The notes under the pieces: model-generated
The model's input: the letters and a program-made list of their open reading frames with translations, nothing else
Told to the model about the DNA's origin: nothing
Database searches by the model: none
Shown: piece by piece, positions 23,401 to 35,650 of the stretch
Layout: each line of letters opens with the position of its first letter
Position numbering within the stretch: the stretch's first letter is position 1
Made by a program: the position numbers and the translations under genes
Source: Aldrovandia affinis
Lineage: Eukaryota > Chordata > Actinopteri > Notacanthiformes > Halosauridae
Direction of reading: 5' to 3'
NCBI GenBank assembly: GCA_029706075.1
Contig: JAINUG010000174.1
Span: 1,841,501-1,905,500 of the forward strand
DNA length: 64,000 bases

Positions 23401-25842
23401 TCTTCACTTCGGACTCAAAAGTTTTGGCAGGCCATTAAAGGGCTGCTATGTTTCATGCTAGCAACGCTGAGTACCAAGAATGAAAGGATTTTTTTTACAT
23501 TCTGCTCATTTGCATATGCATAGTGTCTTTCATACCGATGAGCCCTCTGCTTCGTGGTTACGGAACTGTGAGACATTTAAGAGGTGGCTCTCTTCATCAC
23601 CATTAAAGAGATCGTTCCGTGTCTTTATTTTTATCGTTATTGGAGGCTTCTGTCATCATTTTTTGAGTATAGAAATGTTTCATGTGAGGTGAGGTGATGT
23701 ACCTTTGGCAATCAAATCAAGTGCTTCCGGCTGCATTAAGCACAGTTCTGGCGGTCTCTTGGGGTATGAAAAAAGGAGCTGACTTTTTTATTTTTCTGTT
23801 GTCTCTTTCTCTGTATGTGGGCTTTACATATTTGTGGAGTCCTTGGCAATCGTTTGATGTTGAGGGAAGCGCAAAACTAACAAATATATCATCATTCCAA
23901 TTATCTGAGTAAACCTCAATTAGCCATTGCATGTTGTTTCTAGAATACAGTAATATGATTTATGGGGAAATGAACAGGCAGCAGTGTTCCAGGGAAGCTG
24001 GTGAAAAGATAAACTGTGTCCTCCATTTTGTTTCCTGTGCCAGACAAGAGGTGGTCAGGTAGCATGGAGTAAAAATGAAGAACATTCGATCTCTGGCACA
24101 TGGTTGCAATCATCCTGCAGTGTGCTTCTGCCTGGTATCAGCCTTCCCCAAATCTACGGCACCAGACGTAGCTCGATGGGAGGGCTAGGAGATGTGTGTA
24201 TGTTTGCACACGTTTCTCTTGCAGCTGGCAGGGATCTGGGCCTTTTTCAGGCCATCAGGCCCATTGTCCTTCTGTGTAGGACAGTGGAAAAAGTACTTAT
24301 CAGAAAGAAAAAAATTGTTCCCCCTTTATAATCATACATTTGTATTTTAGGAGGTTTAAATCTCATACATTTTTTGAAGTTAAAGGTATATTTAAAGTTT
24401 CCTGGTCTGGTTTAATACATTTAAGACATAAAAAACTCTTGGAAAGGGTTTGGCTGGAATTATTGTAATTACACACAACATGTAGACCGGCTTTCAGGAG
24501 GGGGATTTATGAGCTATTGGTACGTCCAACCAAACACTTTCACTGAGTGTATTTGTTTTCAGAGAACAATCCTAGGTGCCCTTTATCTGAATATTTAACG
24601 TTTTAGGCTGTTCTCTCTGGACTCTCCATTGAGTACAATGCGATGCCTGGGCATCTATGGGACGCATTATGAAATAGTGCTTCAAAAAAAAAAAATTACT
24701 GGTTATTTTTGTTCCATTTGACCTTAGAATCAATTCCATTAATTAATTTCTAAAAAATTTTATTTGACCTTTATTTTGGGTCATTTATAAAATACAAAAT
24801 CCCATAGAGGGTTAAATGCAAGGCAGAAACTGAGGGAAGGCATGCATGATGTCAACTGGCCTGGGTTTCAGAAGCATTGCAACATTGTGATTGAGTCAGA
24901 GGACTCTGTGCCTTTAACCATTGGTACAAAATGACCAGCATTTGAATTTTTAGCAGAGCAAAAGCACCCTGCATCGCAAATTGCAAATTTGTCTGACTGA
25001 AGGGAAAGACACATGTGCGTGGCTCACACCCATGTTTTTACGGGCAGCTGGTTAAGCTCGTCCTGAGGGCTGAGAGATGCAGTTGGACAGTTTGTCAGAC
25101 TTAGTGGGCGATTCACCCAGCTGCAGCGATGAATGCTAGAAAGATAGCCCTCGGGTCATAAACTCCCTCACGACACACACCTTTGCATGATGGCTCTGGG
25201 ACCCACTCATCGCGTAGGCAGTGAATCTCAACCCTGTTCAACTTTGTTTTTAGAAATGTGTCGGTGTTACCTGCAAATGAGATGTATGTCACAGTGAGAT
25301 TTTGTTTGACTCGTTCATTTTGTTTCCATTCATACTGGATTTTTAAAATATGTTTCTGTGTTGATGCGATTCCGATGTTATGAACTGTACCGTCTGTGCA
25401 TCCGTTGATATGGCTGGTGAAATGGAACTGCCTACTCTGTTATGGTCCACCAGGAGGGATTTCCCAGGGCGCTCATTACAGAGAACAGCTGACAGAAGTT
25501 TAGATAGGACAGGAAGCTCAGCAAAACTGAAGCATAAATATAATAATTTCCCTCTTGGTTTTTAAACTGGGGTAGGGGGTGACGGGCTATGATGGATCTG
25601 GAATACACATGTGCAGTAGATGTGGGAATCTTAGTCTCAGACTGTACGGTGCTGAAAAAAACCAAATAAACTTTTGATGAAGTTTAGTTTAAAACAAAAT
25701 GTTAAGAATTTTTGTTCATACAAATTGTTTGAGGGTCAGCCACATTTGCTGGTCTCCAGCCAAAGGTAATGTGCATTATATAATTTTCTGTAAATAATAA
25801 ATATTAAGCAATTAACAGTACTTACTAAATGTTTCAGAATTT
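20401..25842. other. Unique DNA, no recognised gene
   Basis: Open frames are short and lack family motifs. A (TTTA)n tract is at 22853-22877. A small tandem word with CACCACTTGCAGTGGAG then CACCGCTTGCAG lies at 22811-22850. An octamer-like ATTTGCATATGCAT is at about 23509. If the plus-strand first exon at 20.36 kb is real, this would be its intron. Confidence 0.4.
22853..22877. repeat. (TTTA)n microsatellite
   Basis: About six tandem TTTA units are present. Confidence 0.95.
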
Positions 25843-26055
25843 TCTCCCAATTTAGTAGTCAATTATACCCTCTTTTGATTGAACCTCCCCCCTCCTGGCA
25901 ATTGGCTGGGGCAGACAGCCAATCGCCACCCTCTATTGGGCCTCTCCGCCAGGGCCAGTCTGGCACAGTCAGGTTTTGAACAGCGACTGCAGTGGGCAAC
26001 TTGCATTCCAAAGCAAATGCTTAGACCGTTACACTATCTGAGGCCCCACACTTAT
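25843..26055 (-). repeat. tRNA-derived SINE, minus strand, with head
   Basis: The left end is TTTTCTCCCAATTTAGTAGT, the reversed tail. The right end read on the minus strand starts GGGGCCTCAGATAGTGTAAC and then GGTCTAAGC, a tRNA-like A-box region. A B-box-like GTTCAAAACCTGAC follows about 50 bases later. The body contains GGTGGCGATTGGCTGTC on the minus strand, the same block that carries the CTCF-type motif in the 36614-36970 copy, but here it is diverged (13 of 15 core positions). The body is internally shorter than in that copy. Confidence 0.8.
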
Positions 26056-26242
26056 CGTTATTTATTTGCTCAGCAAAAGCCTTTACCTAGAGGGACTTAA
26101 ATTGCTGAAATTCTGTACATTTCATCATATATCATGATACCAAACCTCATAATGGCATTTATGGGCATGCACTTTGGGGAAATGTGGAGCAGGACTGGTT
26201 TAAGATGAATATTTCTGTCGGACTTCAGTAGCTAATAAGGAG

Positions 26243-26278
26243 CGATGCATGCTTGTGTGTGTGTGCGTGTGTGTGTGG
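26243..26278. repeat. (TG)n microsatellite
   Basis: TG repeats with a few interruptions. Confidence 0.85.
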
Positions 26279-26845
26279 TGAGTGTGGAATGTGCCCTGTT
26301 CTGTCTGTCAGTTGGCTGTCTGAGGAACGTCATGCCCAGGTGACTACAAACACAAAACATGAGGGTTGGATTTCATGTAAGTGAATACGACGGCAGAAGC
26401 ATTATTATTTATTCATTTTCATAATTAGAACAGTAGTAGTGGCAGTAATAGTAACATGACAGGTGCCTTATAGGGTTACTTTAAGAAGTTACAGAAAATA
26501 AATGACAAATAGCAAATAACTGCGTAATGTACGACTGACAGGATCCGACTAGCAATGCCATCCATGGCCATCTTATTTTATTAAGCCCCAAATCCAGGTG
26601 TGTGGATATAAACAAAGGCATAACCAGCTGGCAACTGTAAATACAACTGCAATAAAAAAACAAACCATCTAAGATCATAAAAGAGTCTGTGTGCTTCAGA
26701 CTCTTCCAAAGCTTAGTATTGGGAAGCTTTCTTGTCCTGCAAAACAACTGCGGTCTACAGCGTTTTCCTCTTGATACGAAGCGAGCGCCAGACACAAGGC
26801 CACAGAAGACAAATCAGAAAGCAGGTGTTCCACACGAAATAATCA

Positions 26846-26895
26846 ATCAATATTTATTCGGTATAGCGCCATTTACAATCCGACTGTCACACAGC
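26846..26895 (-). repeat. Possible L2 LINE 3'-end fragment
   Basis: ATTTATTCGGTATAGCGCCATTTA resembles the reversed L2 3' terminus (GGCGCTATATAAAT...) seen clearly at 42108. It is only about 50 bp, so this is tentative. Confidence 0.3.
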
Positions 26896-27261
26896 ACTTA
26901 AATTAATTATGGCTCTTGTTCGACCTGCAGCTGTTTGGATGGAATAAATTATGCAGAGGCATACATTACAAGTAGACGCAGAATAAGATATTCAATGACC
27001 AAGTCCTCTCTTGCGCGTCAGTGAAAGGCTAATCACGGAAAATGGCCTGGTATATAGGCATATGTCTGTTCAATGAGCCACATTTACTTCGAAATGAGTT
27101 TATTTCATTTTAAAAGGTTTATAAATTGCTAATTAGAAAGGGGTAAGCGATGCTGGAGCGAAGCAATAATGAATGAAGCTGGCTACAGATGGGACACGAT
27201 GCGTCATTCATTGCTGTAACTGATAAGCTCTGTTTTTATTCTATTCCTAAATTCTCTTAAG

Positions 27262-27640
27262 GGTCTAAAGGCCAGTTTACATCAAAGATTCGCAATGAGG
27301 CGAAACTGTTTCAGAACGTTGCAGAGAAAGGTTGCAGCAGAATCCCAGCATGTATGGTCTGCAACATTATAAAACGAGCCAGCGGAGCGCCGAAGCAGAG
27401 ACAGTTTACCGTTTCCATAACAACCACTCTCTTTACATCCATGTTGATACCGGCTTTATTGGTGGTTGCTGGATATTTTCTATCTGAAACCATGGATGAT
27501 GGCAGGGACAGCGAGTTGCTTACTGCAGTTGTATTGTTGATTAAATGCTGCAAAGGCGAAAAAACACGCAAATCAAGGATTTGGAGCCGACCATGGGTGC
27601 TACACAAACTTATGCCGTGAACTGGAGACAGGAGGTGTAC
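27262..27640 (+). mobile_element. PIF/Harbinger transposon, 5' part
   Basis: The left end, GGCCAGTTTACATCAAAGAT followed by TCGCAATGAGGCGAAAC, is of the type found at fish Harbinger termini. Downstream, an open frame ends with a basic, tryptophan-containing block typical of the N-terminus of Harbinger transposases. The 3' end and the matching terminal repeat are absent, so the element is truncated near 27640. Confidence 0.55.
27492..27620 (+). pseudogene. Harbinger transposase N-terminal fragment
   Basis: From the ATG at 27492 the frame gives about 42 residues beginning MDDGRDSELL and ending KTRKSRIWSRPWVLHK before a stop. The basic run followed by WxRPW resembles the N-terminus of HARBI1-like transposases, where a similar WVRPW-type motif precedes the nuclease domain. 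The catalytic domain is missing. The frame is also open upstream to 27354, but those residues are not family-like. Confidence 0.5.
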
Positions 27641-30600
27641 CATCTTTAATTAATTTGTAAAAGTAATGGGCAAGACTGTGTTTCAAAATACTGTAAAGTT
27701 TTGAACAGTTTTATGGATGCATTTGCTAGCCACAAATGTAATTTATATAAAATGCGATGCTTTACTTGGAAAAGGGCCTTGAATTTTGTACTCACCGCAT
27801 GTCCTCAAATGTGAAACCAGCATAGATTTTAAATGTCATTGTGCCTTATACTCTCAATAGAAAACTGAATTCATCCCTTTGAATGAATTTTTAACTGGAT
27901 GGATTGTAACTATTGCTACACATGATGGGGAAGAAGAAAAAAAAATCTTTCACCTCCAGAAATAACCCTCGCCATACTGCAACAGAGAATCCAATTATAA
28001 GTGTGGAAGCATGTTGAGTTCAAAGCACTGGCCTTGCATCTAGTAATGAGAGGAAAATTATCTAGAAATAAGCCTGGGAAATTTCCTTTGAGGGGGATTG
28101 GGGGGGTTGTGATTTATCTCCCCAGCAGTTCGGCCAATCCATAACATGGTCAAACTCAAAAGTGCTCCAAGCGGTTAATTCTAACATAAAAATAGTTTCT
28201 CAGAGCGGCAGGATCAAAAAATCCCATCCCAATTACACCTCATTTAATATGTGAAGGATTATATTGATAAAACTGATTCAAATGAATCATTCATGTTGAT
28301 GAAGAGTGTAAATGTACAGGATGGTGTGTGGATTCAGAAAGAGTTTTGAAAAGTTCTGAAATAAATATAAGGGCCTCATTACCGTGATCTTGTACCATGA
28401 GAGAGCACATGATGTTACAGATGGTGACATCACCCCATCACGCCCTTTTTGGCCACATATCATTATGTTCTACTAGACTAGCACCAGTAAGTGAATGTAA
28501 CCTACTACAGTGTTAGTGCTGGCGTTCCTAACTGGCATCGTCGTAGAACCAGAGGAAGAATACGGTTAGTTCCAGTTACTATGGATCCTGTATAGAAAAC
28601 CTCAGATTTATGAAATCTCTTTAGATTTAGAGCATTTTATGTGGCATGTGGACAGTGAGGGATGTGGCTCAGAATCTGTGGCAAGCCTACTGCCGTCAAA
28701 ATGATGCCGTTACTCGGGGAGTGTGAACTGTTTCCTGTTTGTTGGCTGTGGTTGCTAGGAAGCATATAGGAGGACAGTGTACAATAGCACGTGAGCGTCC
28801 TCTTGGTAAGCTGTGCAGATGGCGTGCGCCGCAGTTTGAAACCTGCAGCAGGCTTATCCACGTTAGAGCTGTTCAGTGTCTAAGTAGCATGACAGAACAT
28901 AGGGCCCTAGGCTAAAACTGCAGAAGGAGGGCATGGGAGATGCCTGATATTTAAAAGAACAGAGCAGAACACACGCTTCAAGTTTAGTTTCAACAACAGC
29001 AGGCGTAAAGCAGTACTCCCAGTCCCCTTATTACGACACTAGCCGTAACAGTCAGTCAGGCCAGTTTCCAAAGTGATCATTTATATCTCTATACCTACAA
29101 TGCCATAATGGCTGTACTAGCGTAGCTAAGCTTTAAATTATTGTTTGAAACTAGAGTACAGGCATTCAACATAACTTCAAAAGCCCCCAGCCGAATCAAG
29201 AACATGGTTTGTTGTTAGGTACTTCTTCAGATCATGAAGCCAGTCACATCCCTTTGTGTGACATGTGAACAAGGTCACACTTTGAACCCCTCCAGATGCA
29301 TCTCTGTGACTATCATAATCAAATAACTCTCCAGTATCACACAGGAATGCTCTGTGTATCTCTCTTGTGTTGTGACCAATGTGGAGGAAGCAGAGTGTTA
29401 AGCCAGGTCTCTCATAGGGGTCTACAAATTGAACAGTTGTTAGACTGGCGGTGGGTCAGCCAGTCTCACAGAGGCTTCCTCTCCCTGACCTTTCTCCTTG
29501 CTCTCTCTCTTCTCTCTCTCTCTGTCCTCTGAGCCACTGGCATCAACGGTTGCTTTCGCACTGTTCTCCCATCCCTGCGAATTGAGAGCTGCTCAGGCGC
29601 CCCCACATTATGAAGCCCAGGCCCAATCCGGCGGAGCGGATGTTTGGGACATCCCTTTTGATCACGCGGTCCTTTAAAGTCCAGAGCTCTTCAGACACAC
29701 ACATCAGAGGCTTCTCTGCGGCTTGGAGCGAGACAGATAGCGGAACCCTCAGAAAAGAAGCGGAGGAAAATCTCTTGTGCCTGAGAAATCGCCCCTGCTC
29801 TTTTCCTGGTAGAAAGGGAAAGCTTACATTTGCTAAAGTTTTCTTGTTTTCCCAAATCGAGAGGGTTGCTCTACCAAATAAAAGGAAAGTCACAATGTTC
29901 TTTGTTATGTCCCTAATTATGTACAACACATTTCTATTCTTATTTTAAGTGTATCACATCTAAGAATTTCAGTGACTACTGTACTGTAAAGTTATGTTGT
30001 GCAAATATTGAAAAATTTTACAAAATCTAACATTTCTTATGGAAAATGGAGGTGTGGGCAGAGCGAGAGTTGTTGACATGAGGATCATGTACCGATATCA
30101 TATTAATCTCTGATACATGTGTTTGGTAACAAGATGCTCTGTGTCTAGGAAATTAACAACCTATGAATCAATTCCCTGTCCAACGTTTGTGTGACATTGG
30201 CAGCCCAGAAAGAAGGGAGGCTGTCATGCCTCCATGGATTTTTATCATGTTGAATAGCTGACCTCAGCCTAAGCCACATTCCCTGTTTTTCTGTCATGCC
30301 TTATTCCGCTCTGAGCAGTTTCCAGTGCTGGGGACAAAGCTTTTAGCTCAAGGAAATGCAGTCTTATAATGCAGGGAAATGTTTCAGATGCAATCTTACA
30401 CCTGGGCTTTCGCTCCGAAGCAGAGTAATGAGAAATGTTGCAGACAGGACCGCCGACTTCCACCTCTCCCCTCTCATCAACACGTACCTTTACTGCCCTC
30501 CTGGATAATCCGTGTTCCAGCGCCGGCAGCACAGAAGGAGGGGGGGGGGGAGAGAGAAGAGAGAGATGGAAAGCCACACAGTGCATGCCATGTTCTCCAG

Positions 30601-30822
30601 AAGGTTCAGAGCTGGGGGAAGATGGAGGGGTCAGAGAGGGCACGCAAACCCTCGATAACCCACACATCAAAGAACACGTCTCCACGGAAATACACACCGG
30701 CAGCCCTGTCCTAGGATTTAATGCAACGCATAGGAACTCATCAGATTTCTTCTAACCAGCATTAAGAATACAGTGAGCGGAAATGTCTCACACTGAGAAG
30801 ATGAAAGAAAGGAAAGGAAAGT

Positions 30823-30853
<31 letters not shown>

Positions 30854-31106
30854 GTGTGCGTGTGGGTGGTGTGTGTGTGTGTGGGGAGGGGTATTCTCTT
30901 TGCTAGGGAGTGCAATGTGGGAAGAAGAGGAGAGCCGTTCTGCCACATTCTTTTAGATGCAGTGTGAGGCCACAGCATGCTGGCTGCATTAATTAGGCAG
31001 GCATGGCAAGACTGATCACTTGAAGCTCTGAGAATGAAAGATGCTTAATTAAAGTGTGTGCTGAAGTCAGGACAGAGGTCTTAGGTGCAAATTCACACGG
31101 TGTGTT
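27641..31106. other. Unique DNA, no recognised gene
   Basis: Two overlapping opposite-strand frames of 112 and 128 codons at 29.5-29.95 kb, and frames near 30.3-30.75 kb, lack recognisable motifs. CT-rich low complexity lies at 29499-29523, a G-run at 30541-30550, and a TG microsatellite at 30823-30885. Confidence 0.4.
30823..30885. repeat. (TG)n microsatellite
   Basis: TG repeat with GCG and GGG interruptions. Confidence 0.95.
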
Positions 31107-31766
31107 CAGGGTTGGATTAAATGGATAGACTACACTAGGCAAACCATTTTTTTCAGTTTTTTTCTGGTACTCACATTTACAGATGCTTTCTCCTGACTTT
31201 CGATGAGGTGAAGTCCTCAATGATATCATCATAATCCAGGTAACTGCGAAGGCATATTTCCACGTTGGGGAATGCATTGCCCAGGCCCAGCTCTCTGAGC
31301 GTCTTATTCATGCCCATCACTGATTGTTCACCCTTTACCATTGAGCTGAACTGGCAAAGCTCCTCTGTAAAGTCTTTCTCAAAATCATGTGGGTATATTT
31401 CTGTCAGATGTTCTGTGGCTGCTTCTCGGATGCCCATTGAATTAACTTTTGTAAAGAAGCCGAATTGAGGCTGGCTATCTGTTGATTTTGATGCTGGGCC
31501 AGGGCCCGAGAGGACATTTTGCAAAGCCACTCTCTGTCGTTTTCTTTCTTCCTCTTCATTTTTCTTTTTTTCAAGCATGATCTGTGCTGAACCAGAAAGA
31601 CTTATGTTATGTGCTTATGTTGTGTATGGCTTTCCAAATTAAAACATTTAAATAAAGTTTTAGATTGGAGTTTTTATCCGAAAAATTGCATTTTAAAATA
31701 TTTAAATAAAAAGAAATATATATATCTATATCGTGCCTAGTTTGCCTACGCCTAGATCCATCCCTG
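31107..31766 (-). mobile_element. hAT-type element (about 660 bp) with transposase remnant
   Basis: The left end begins CAGGGTTGGAT and contains TAGGCAAAC. The right end, reversed, begins CAGGGATGGAT and contains TAGGCAAAC, so both ends share an imperfect inverted repeat starting CAGGG. Flanking 8-mers are GGTGTGTT and AGTGTGGG, which share GTGTG and may be a decayed 8-bp target duplication. The length and retained C-terminal coding part indicate a deletion derivative of an autonomous hAT element. Confidence 0.6.
31177..31578 (-). pseudogene. hAT transposase / ZMYM1-like C-terminal fragment
   Basis: This minus-strand frame encodes 133 residues without a stop. It has a charged N-terminus (KKKNEEEERKRQR, residues 4-16), then TEHLTEIYPHDFEKDFTEEL (residues 57-76), and NAFPNVEICLRSYL near residues 101-114. 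The latter two resemble the region just before and at the start of the hAT C-terminal dimerisation domain in ZMYM1-like/TTF-type hAT proteins, where FPN(V/T)xIALRxxL precedes a conserved ERSFS. ERSFS is missing and the tail reads DYDDIIEDFTSSKVRRKHL. The frame lies inside CAGGG inverted ends, so a transposon remnant is more likely than a host gene. Confidence 0.6.
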
Positions 31767-33345
31767 AGTGTGGGTGAGCTCAGCCCGTCTCTGTAGAGGC
31801 AGGTAACTGCGCAGCTGGTGTGAGTTAGCTGAGGCGTTCTGTCAGCAGGTCTCTGTCTGTCAGATCTACAGAGGCAGAGCTGACTTCTCCCATCCGGGAA
31901 GAAATTGTGCATTCCTGAGTCATGCTCTGGGAGAAGGGCACAGACCGAGAAGTAGAGACGTCCTGCCATTCCTGTGAAGTCTATAGAGAAATCGATGGAA
32001 TACGCTCCTGGATGCCAAAGCTTGGCTCAGTGGCAGCAGAAGCTGTGATGAGTCTCAGTGGAGTTGTCAGTGGGTGCCTTCTAAGGGGCTTTCACCACAC
32101 TGTCTGAAAGAAAACCTCAATGATTTCTGGGAGGGGGGTCTGGAAACAGAATACTGTATGTGTTTCCAGACCCCCCAATAACAACAATAATGAAAGGAAT
32201 TTATATATTTTAGTATCTCATACATTTTTAGAGTTCAGTCAAAGTCTTTTCCCAGGTTTCTTGCCCAAGCACTAACTAAACCCAATCCCACTTACTGTAG
32301 TTTCAGCCACCAGGCAAGAGGAAATTACAGAGTGGCATGGCTGCTGGCAACTATAATAAAGAATCACCAGTGGTTGGAAACTGAAAATAATGTCAGTGCA
32401 TAGTGTTTGGGACTGAAACAGGCACCGGCCCAGGTGACAACTCAAACCATCATGTCTATGTCATGCCTCAGTTCTACCTTGTTGTGAGTCTTTCTCCTCT
32501 ATTCCCTGGTGACACCTTTCTACACTATAACGTCAAGACCTTTACATCTGGGCGCCTGCACATTAAATGTATGTACCATGTACCTTATGCATATCTGGAA
32601 TTTGAGTGTAGACAGCCATGATCCTGTATCCCATTTATTTTCACAATAGTTAATAGAACAATACTGGATGTTGCTTACAGGAAGAAACTAAAAGTAATAA
32701 AAAGAAAGGGAGGCACATTAAAGTTGTCTTTAATGGCTTTATTATTTTTATCCTTTATAAGAGACATCTTATTACTTTATGACCCAGATCCCTAACTGTA
32801 ACTTCAACACAAATCAAAGCCTAACTAGCTGTCAGCTGTCAGTATAACTTAATATGAAAGAATAAAGCCACCAAAGAGAGCTGTATAGTGGCTCCCTATA
32901 TTTGCAATAATTTGCAATAGTTCAAAAATGTTTCTGTGAATATCAGAGCATATTATGAAAAGAAAAGAAAAAGCCTGTGCCAGAGAAGAGTATGAAAGGC
33001 TTTGAAAAGATGATGATACCCGGCTCAATGTCATCAAAGTGAGGAAGCTAAAAAACGAATAATCCAGTTGCCATGTGGGGGAAAGCAGAAACAATGCAAC
33101 TGGAGAAAGGCTAATTGAGACGGAGATTGTAACTTTTCTGCGCCGAGGCAGACAGGCATTACTGTGCTGGCGCATTGGTGTAACTGCTGGCAGAGATCAC
33201 CGGCAAATGCTGTTTTGCATAGAGGGCCGGGGACCAGTGCAAATGCTACATGGCTGCAGAACGACGGCGTATCGGTCTGCAGATGGTCAGGCCTTTCTGT
33301 GCTGTGGGCCTGACTGATCAGACAGCTGCTTGCACTCCAGCCAGT

Positions 33346-33380
33346 GGGGTGTGTGTGTTTGTGTGTGTGTGTGTGTGGGG
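33346..33380. repeat. (TG)n microsatellite
   Basis: TG repeat ending in a G-run. Confidence 0.9.
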
Positions 33381-33740
33381 GGTTGGCATCACAGTAAAGG
33401 TCTCTGATTATTGTATCAGGCCTGAAATAGAGGCCTCGGCGGACAGAGGGATCTGGAAAGTGGCGTCGCATTGAGTCGGAAAGTATTTATTTGTGGGAGG
33501 GCACAGCTGATGCACGATTTATTGGCACAGCAGAGATTTTGGTCCCTTCTTGGCCTTTCAGTGGCCTTTGCCCGGTATATGTCATATCTAGCTTGGCTGT
33601 GCTATTGGGGCCAAGATCAGAAAACAGGATAATAATAATAAGAATATAATTTATCCATAAAGTGCCTTTTTTGGACTCAAGGTTTCTGTACACTACATCA
33701 ATATAATATAAACACAGTAGCAAGACACTTTGCATCATAC

Positions 33741-33865
33741 AGCTGTGACGTAATGGCTAAGGAACTGGACGTTTTAACAGGGATATGCAGGAATCCTGGC
33801 TGAGACAACACTGTTACACTTGAGAAAAGCACTAAATCTAAGTGATTCAGTAAATTTCCATCTGC
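33741..33865 (+). repeat. tRNA-derived SINE fragment
   Basis: The order GTAATGGCTAAGGAACTGGA (head), ATCCTGGCTGAGACAACACTGT, TACACTTGAGAAAAGCACTAA, GATTCAGTAAAT follows the body of a widespread fish SINE of the CCTTGAGCAAGGCACTTAAC type. Related body pieces are at 54261 and 60110. The 3' tail is absent. Confidence 0.55.
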
Positions 33866-34307
33866 ATGAAAGTCACACAAAACAAAGTCATATATGAAGC
33901 CAATTAATAATGGAATTTTACACATTTTTAAAAACCTGTCATAAACTGTAATAATTACAAAAAAATACTTTCAATGATTTTCCAAGACAATTATATGTTT
34001 ATTGAAACAAAAAATGAGAAAACACACTGACTTGGGAATTGGACAGCAGAGCCTTTCTGGGTATTTTGTCGTGATGCAGGATTTAAAAAAATCACCTCTC
34101 ACTCATGCAAACCCAGCTCAGCTCAAGCAACATAGCCTTGAAATATAGCCTCATTTTTAAATCTCTCTTTTAAACCTTTTTCAATGTAATCTTCTATTCA
34201 AGAGTGTTCTAGATGCTTCCTGGAATTTATTATGACTACCATCATATGCAAAACATTGATTTGTTTCATTTCAATGGGAATGGGTCAGGAATCATGAGTA
34301 CTATATG

Positions 34308-34895
34308 GGACTATGGGTCCAAAAGTCTGAGTCCACTACCAAGATCTGTTTCATCCTTCATTGAAAACTAACACAACATTTTTACTCATGTGGTATTTGT
34401 TATTCAAGAGTGTCATGCAACACTGATACAAATTAAACAAAATGTTTGTTTGAGACAGGTTGGTATGAAATTGAAATATCTCAAAATATTTTGTTTGCAC
34501 ACCATTTCATTTGGCATTTCATTTTTTCCAAATGTGGCAGCTTATTTTTCATTTAAGTTTTAATACATGGACACAAACCTACACAGATACGATTCGAACC
34601 GAGAGTGTGAGTTGTTTTGGTCTTGTAACAAGTTGTTTTAATAACAATTAATGACTGGATATTGACGTAATTAATATGGTCCTCTATGTGTTCCCATTGC
34701 TACTGCAGGTGCTTTAATCTTGAAAAAGGACACTTCATTTGCAAAGGTTTTTGCAGCTGTTTGTAATTATGTCAGCAGAGTGAAATAGTTAGAGGTCAAA
34801 TTGTTCTCCTGAGTAACAATTTTGTGTTAGTTTTTGATGAATGATGAAAACAAACAGATCTTGGTTGTGGACTCAGACTTTTGGACCCCACTGTA
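34308..34895. mobile_element. Tc1-type non-autonomous element with inverted ends
   Basis: The left end contains GGGTCCAAAAGTCTGAGTCC and then ACTACCAAGATCT. The right end, reversed, is TACAGTGGGGTCCAAAAGTC followed by TGAGTCCACAACCAAGATCT. About 34 terminal bases match in inverted orientation, with one internal mismatch in the compared core. The roughly 590-bp interior is AT-rich with no transposase frame, so it is a MITE-like internal replacement or deletion product. Confidence 0.8.
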
Positions 34896-35029
34896 CGTAC
34901 ATTGATTTAAAAATGTGACGTGTTACAATCCTATGGCAGATATTGGATAATTTGTTCCAATTTCTGCTTAGATTTCCATTTCTGAAAATAGGAGCCTATG
35001 CATCAGAAGCACAATAATGCTAATGCCCC

Positions 35030-35650
35030 ACAGTCAATAAGATATAATTGAATAATGTTGATAAAATTGTTCTGGGCGTGCTCCATTACACTTGTTTAGA
35101 AGCTTCAGGGCATTCGTAATGCTCAGATGTAAAACTAGCAAACTTAATTATTCAACAATAATGGCTGTCCGTGAAGGCAGCAACACAGTATAATTCTGTA
35201 AAGCAATTCACCAAGGCAAATTCTCCATGCTCTGCAGCAGTTTCAGATAGATAACTCTCATGAATCACATTTGTGAGGACAAGTCAACAGAATTAATAGC
35301 GAACCCAAGCACAACACGACAAATTTGAATGATGGCACATTTGAGAAATGATGATGTTGGCACAAGACACCGTGACGAGGTAGCGCTAGATTGATGCATT
35401 TTCTGTACATGTGAAGGGAAATTAATAGATATATTTATCTTGAAGATTTATTACATTCCGAGTGTTCACTGGGAATCCCTGCCTAGGATTCAGACACTTG
35501 TGAGACACAATTCATTGAGAGAGATTGCCTAATTGCTAAACATCCTGGACTGACAGCCTGTTTTGTCAATATGACAAGAGCTGTTTATCCATGTTCAGCA
35601 GTTACAGATGGAGATCTGAAAATTGTGGCATCTCTCTGCACTGTCATAAA
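35030..35650. other. Candidate conserved non-coding element
   Basis: This is a repeat-free stretch without open frames, of balanced composition. It has several homeodomain-type words (CTTAATTATTC, GAATTAATAG, AAATTAATAG). In composition it looks like deeply conserved vertebrate non-coding elements, but conservation cannot be tested here. Confidence 0.25.

Noticed and set aside
30269-30755. Overlapping long frames on both strands near 30.5 kb
   Set aside because: Frames overlap on opposite strands, are interrupted by G-runs and have no motif. They are consistent with GC-rich chance frames.
34590-34615. Minus-strand B-box-like GGTTCGAATC
   Set aside because: It lies inside the Tc1-type MITE with no A box at the right distance.
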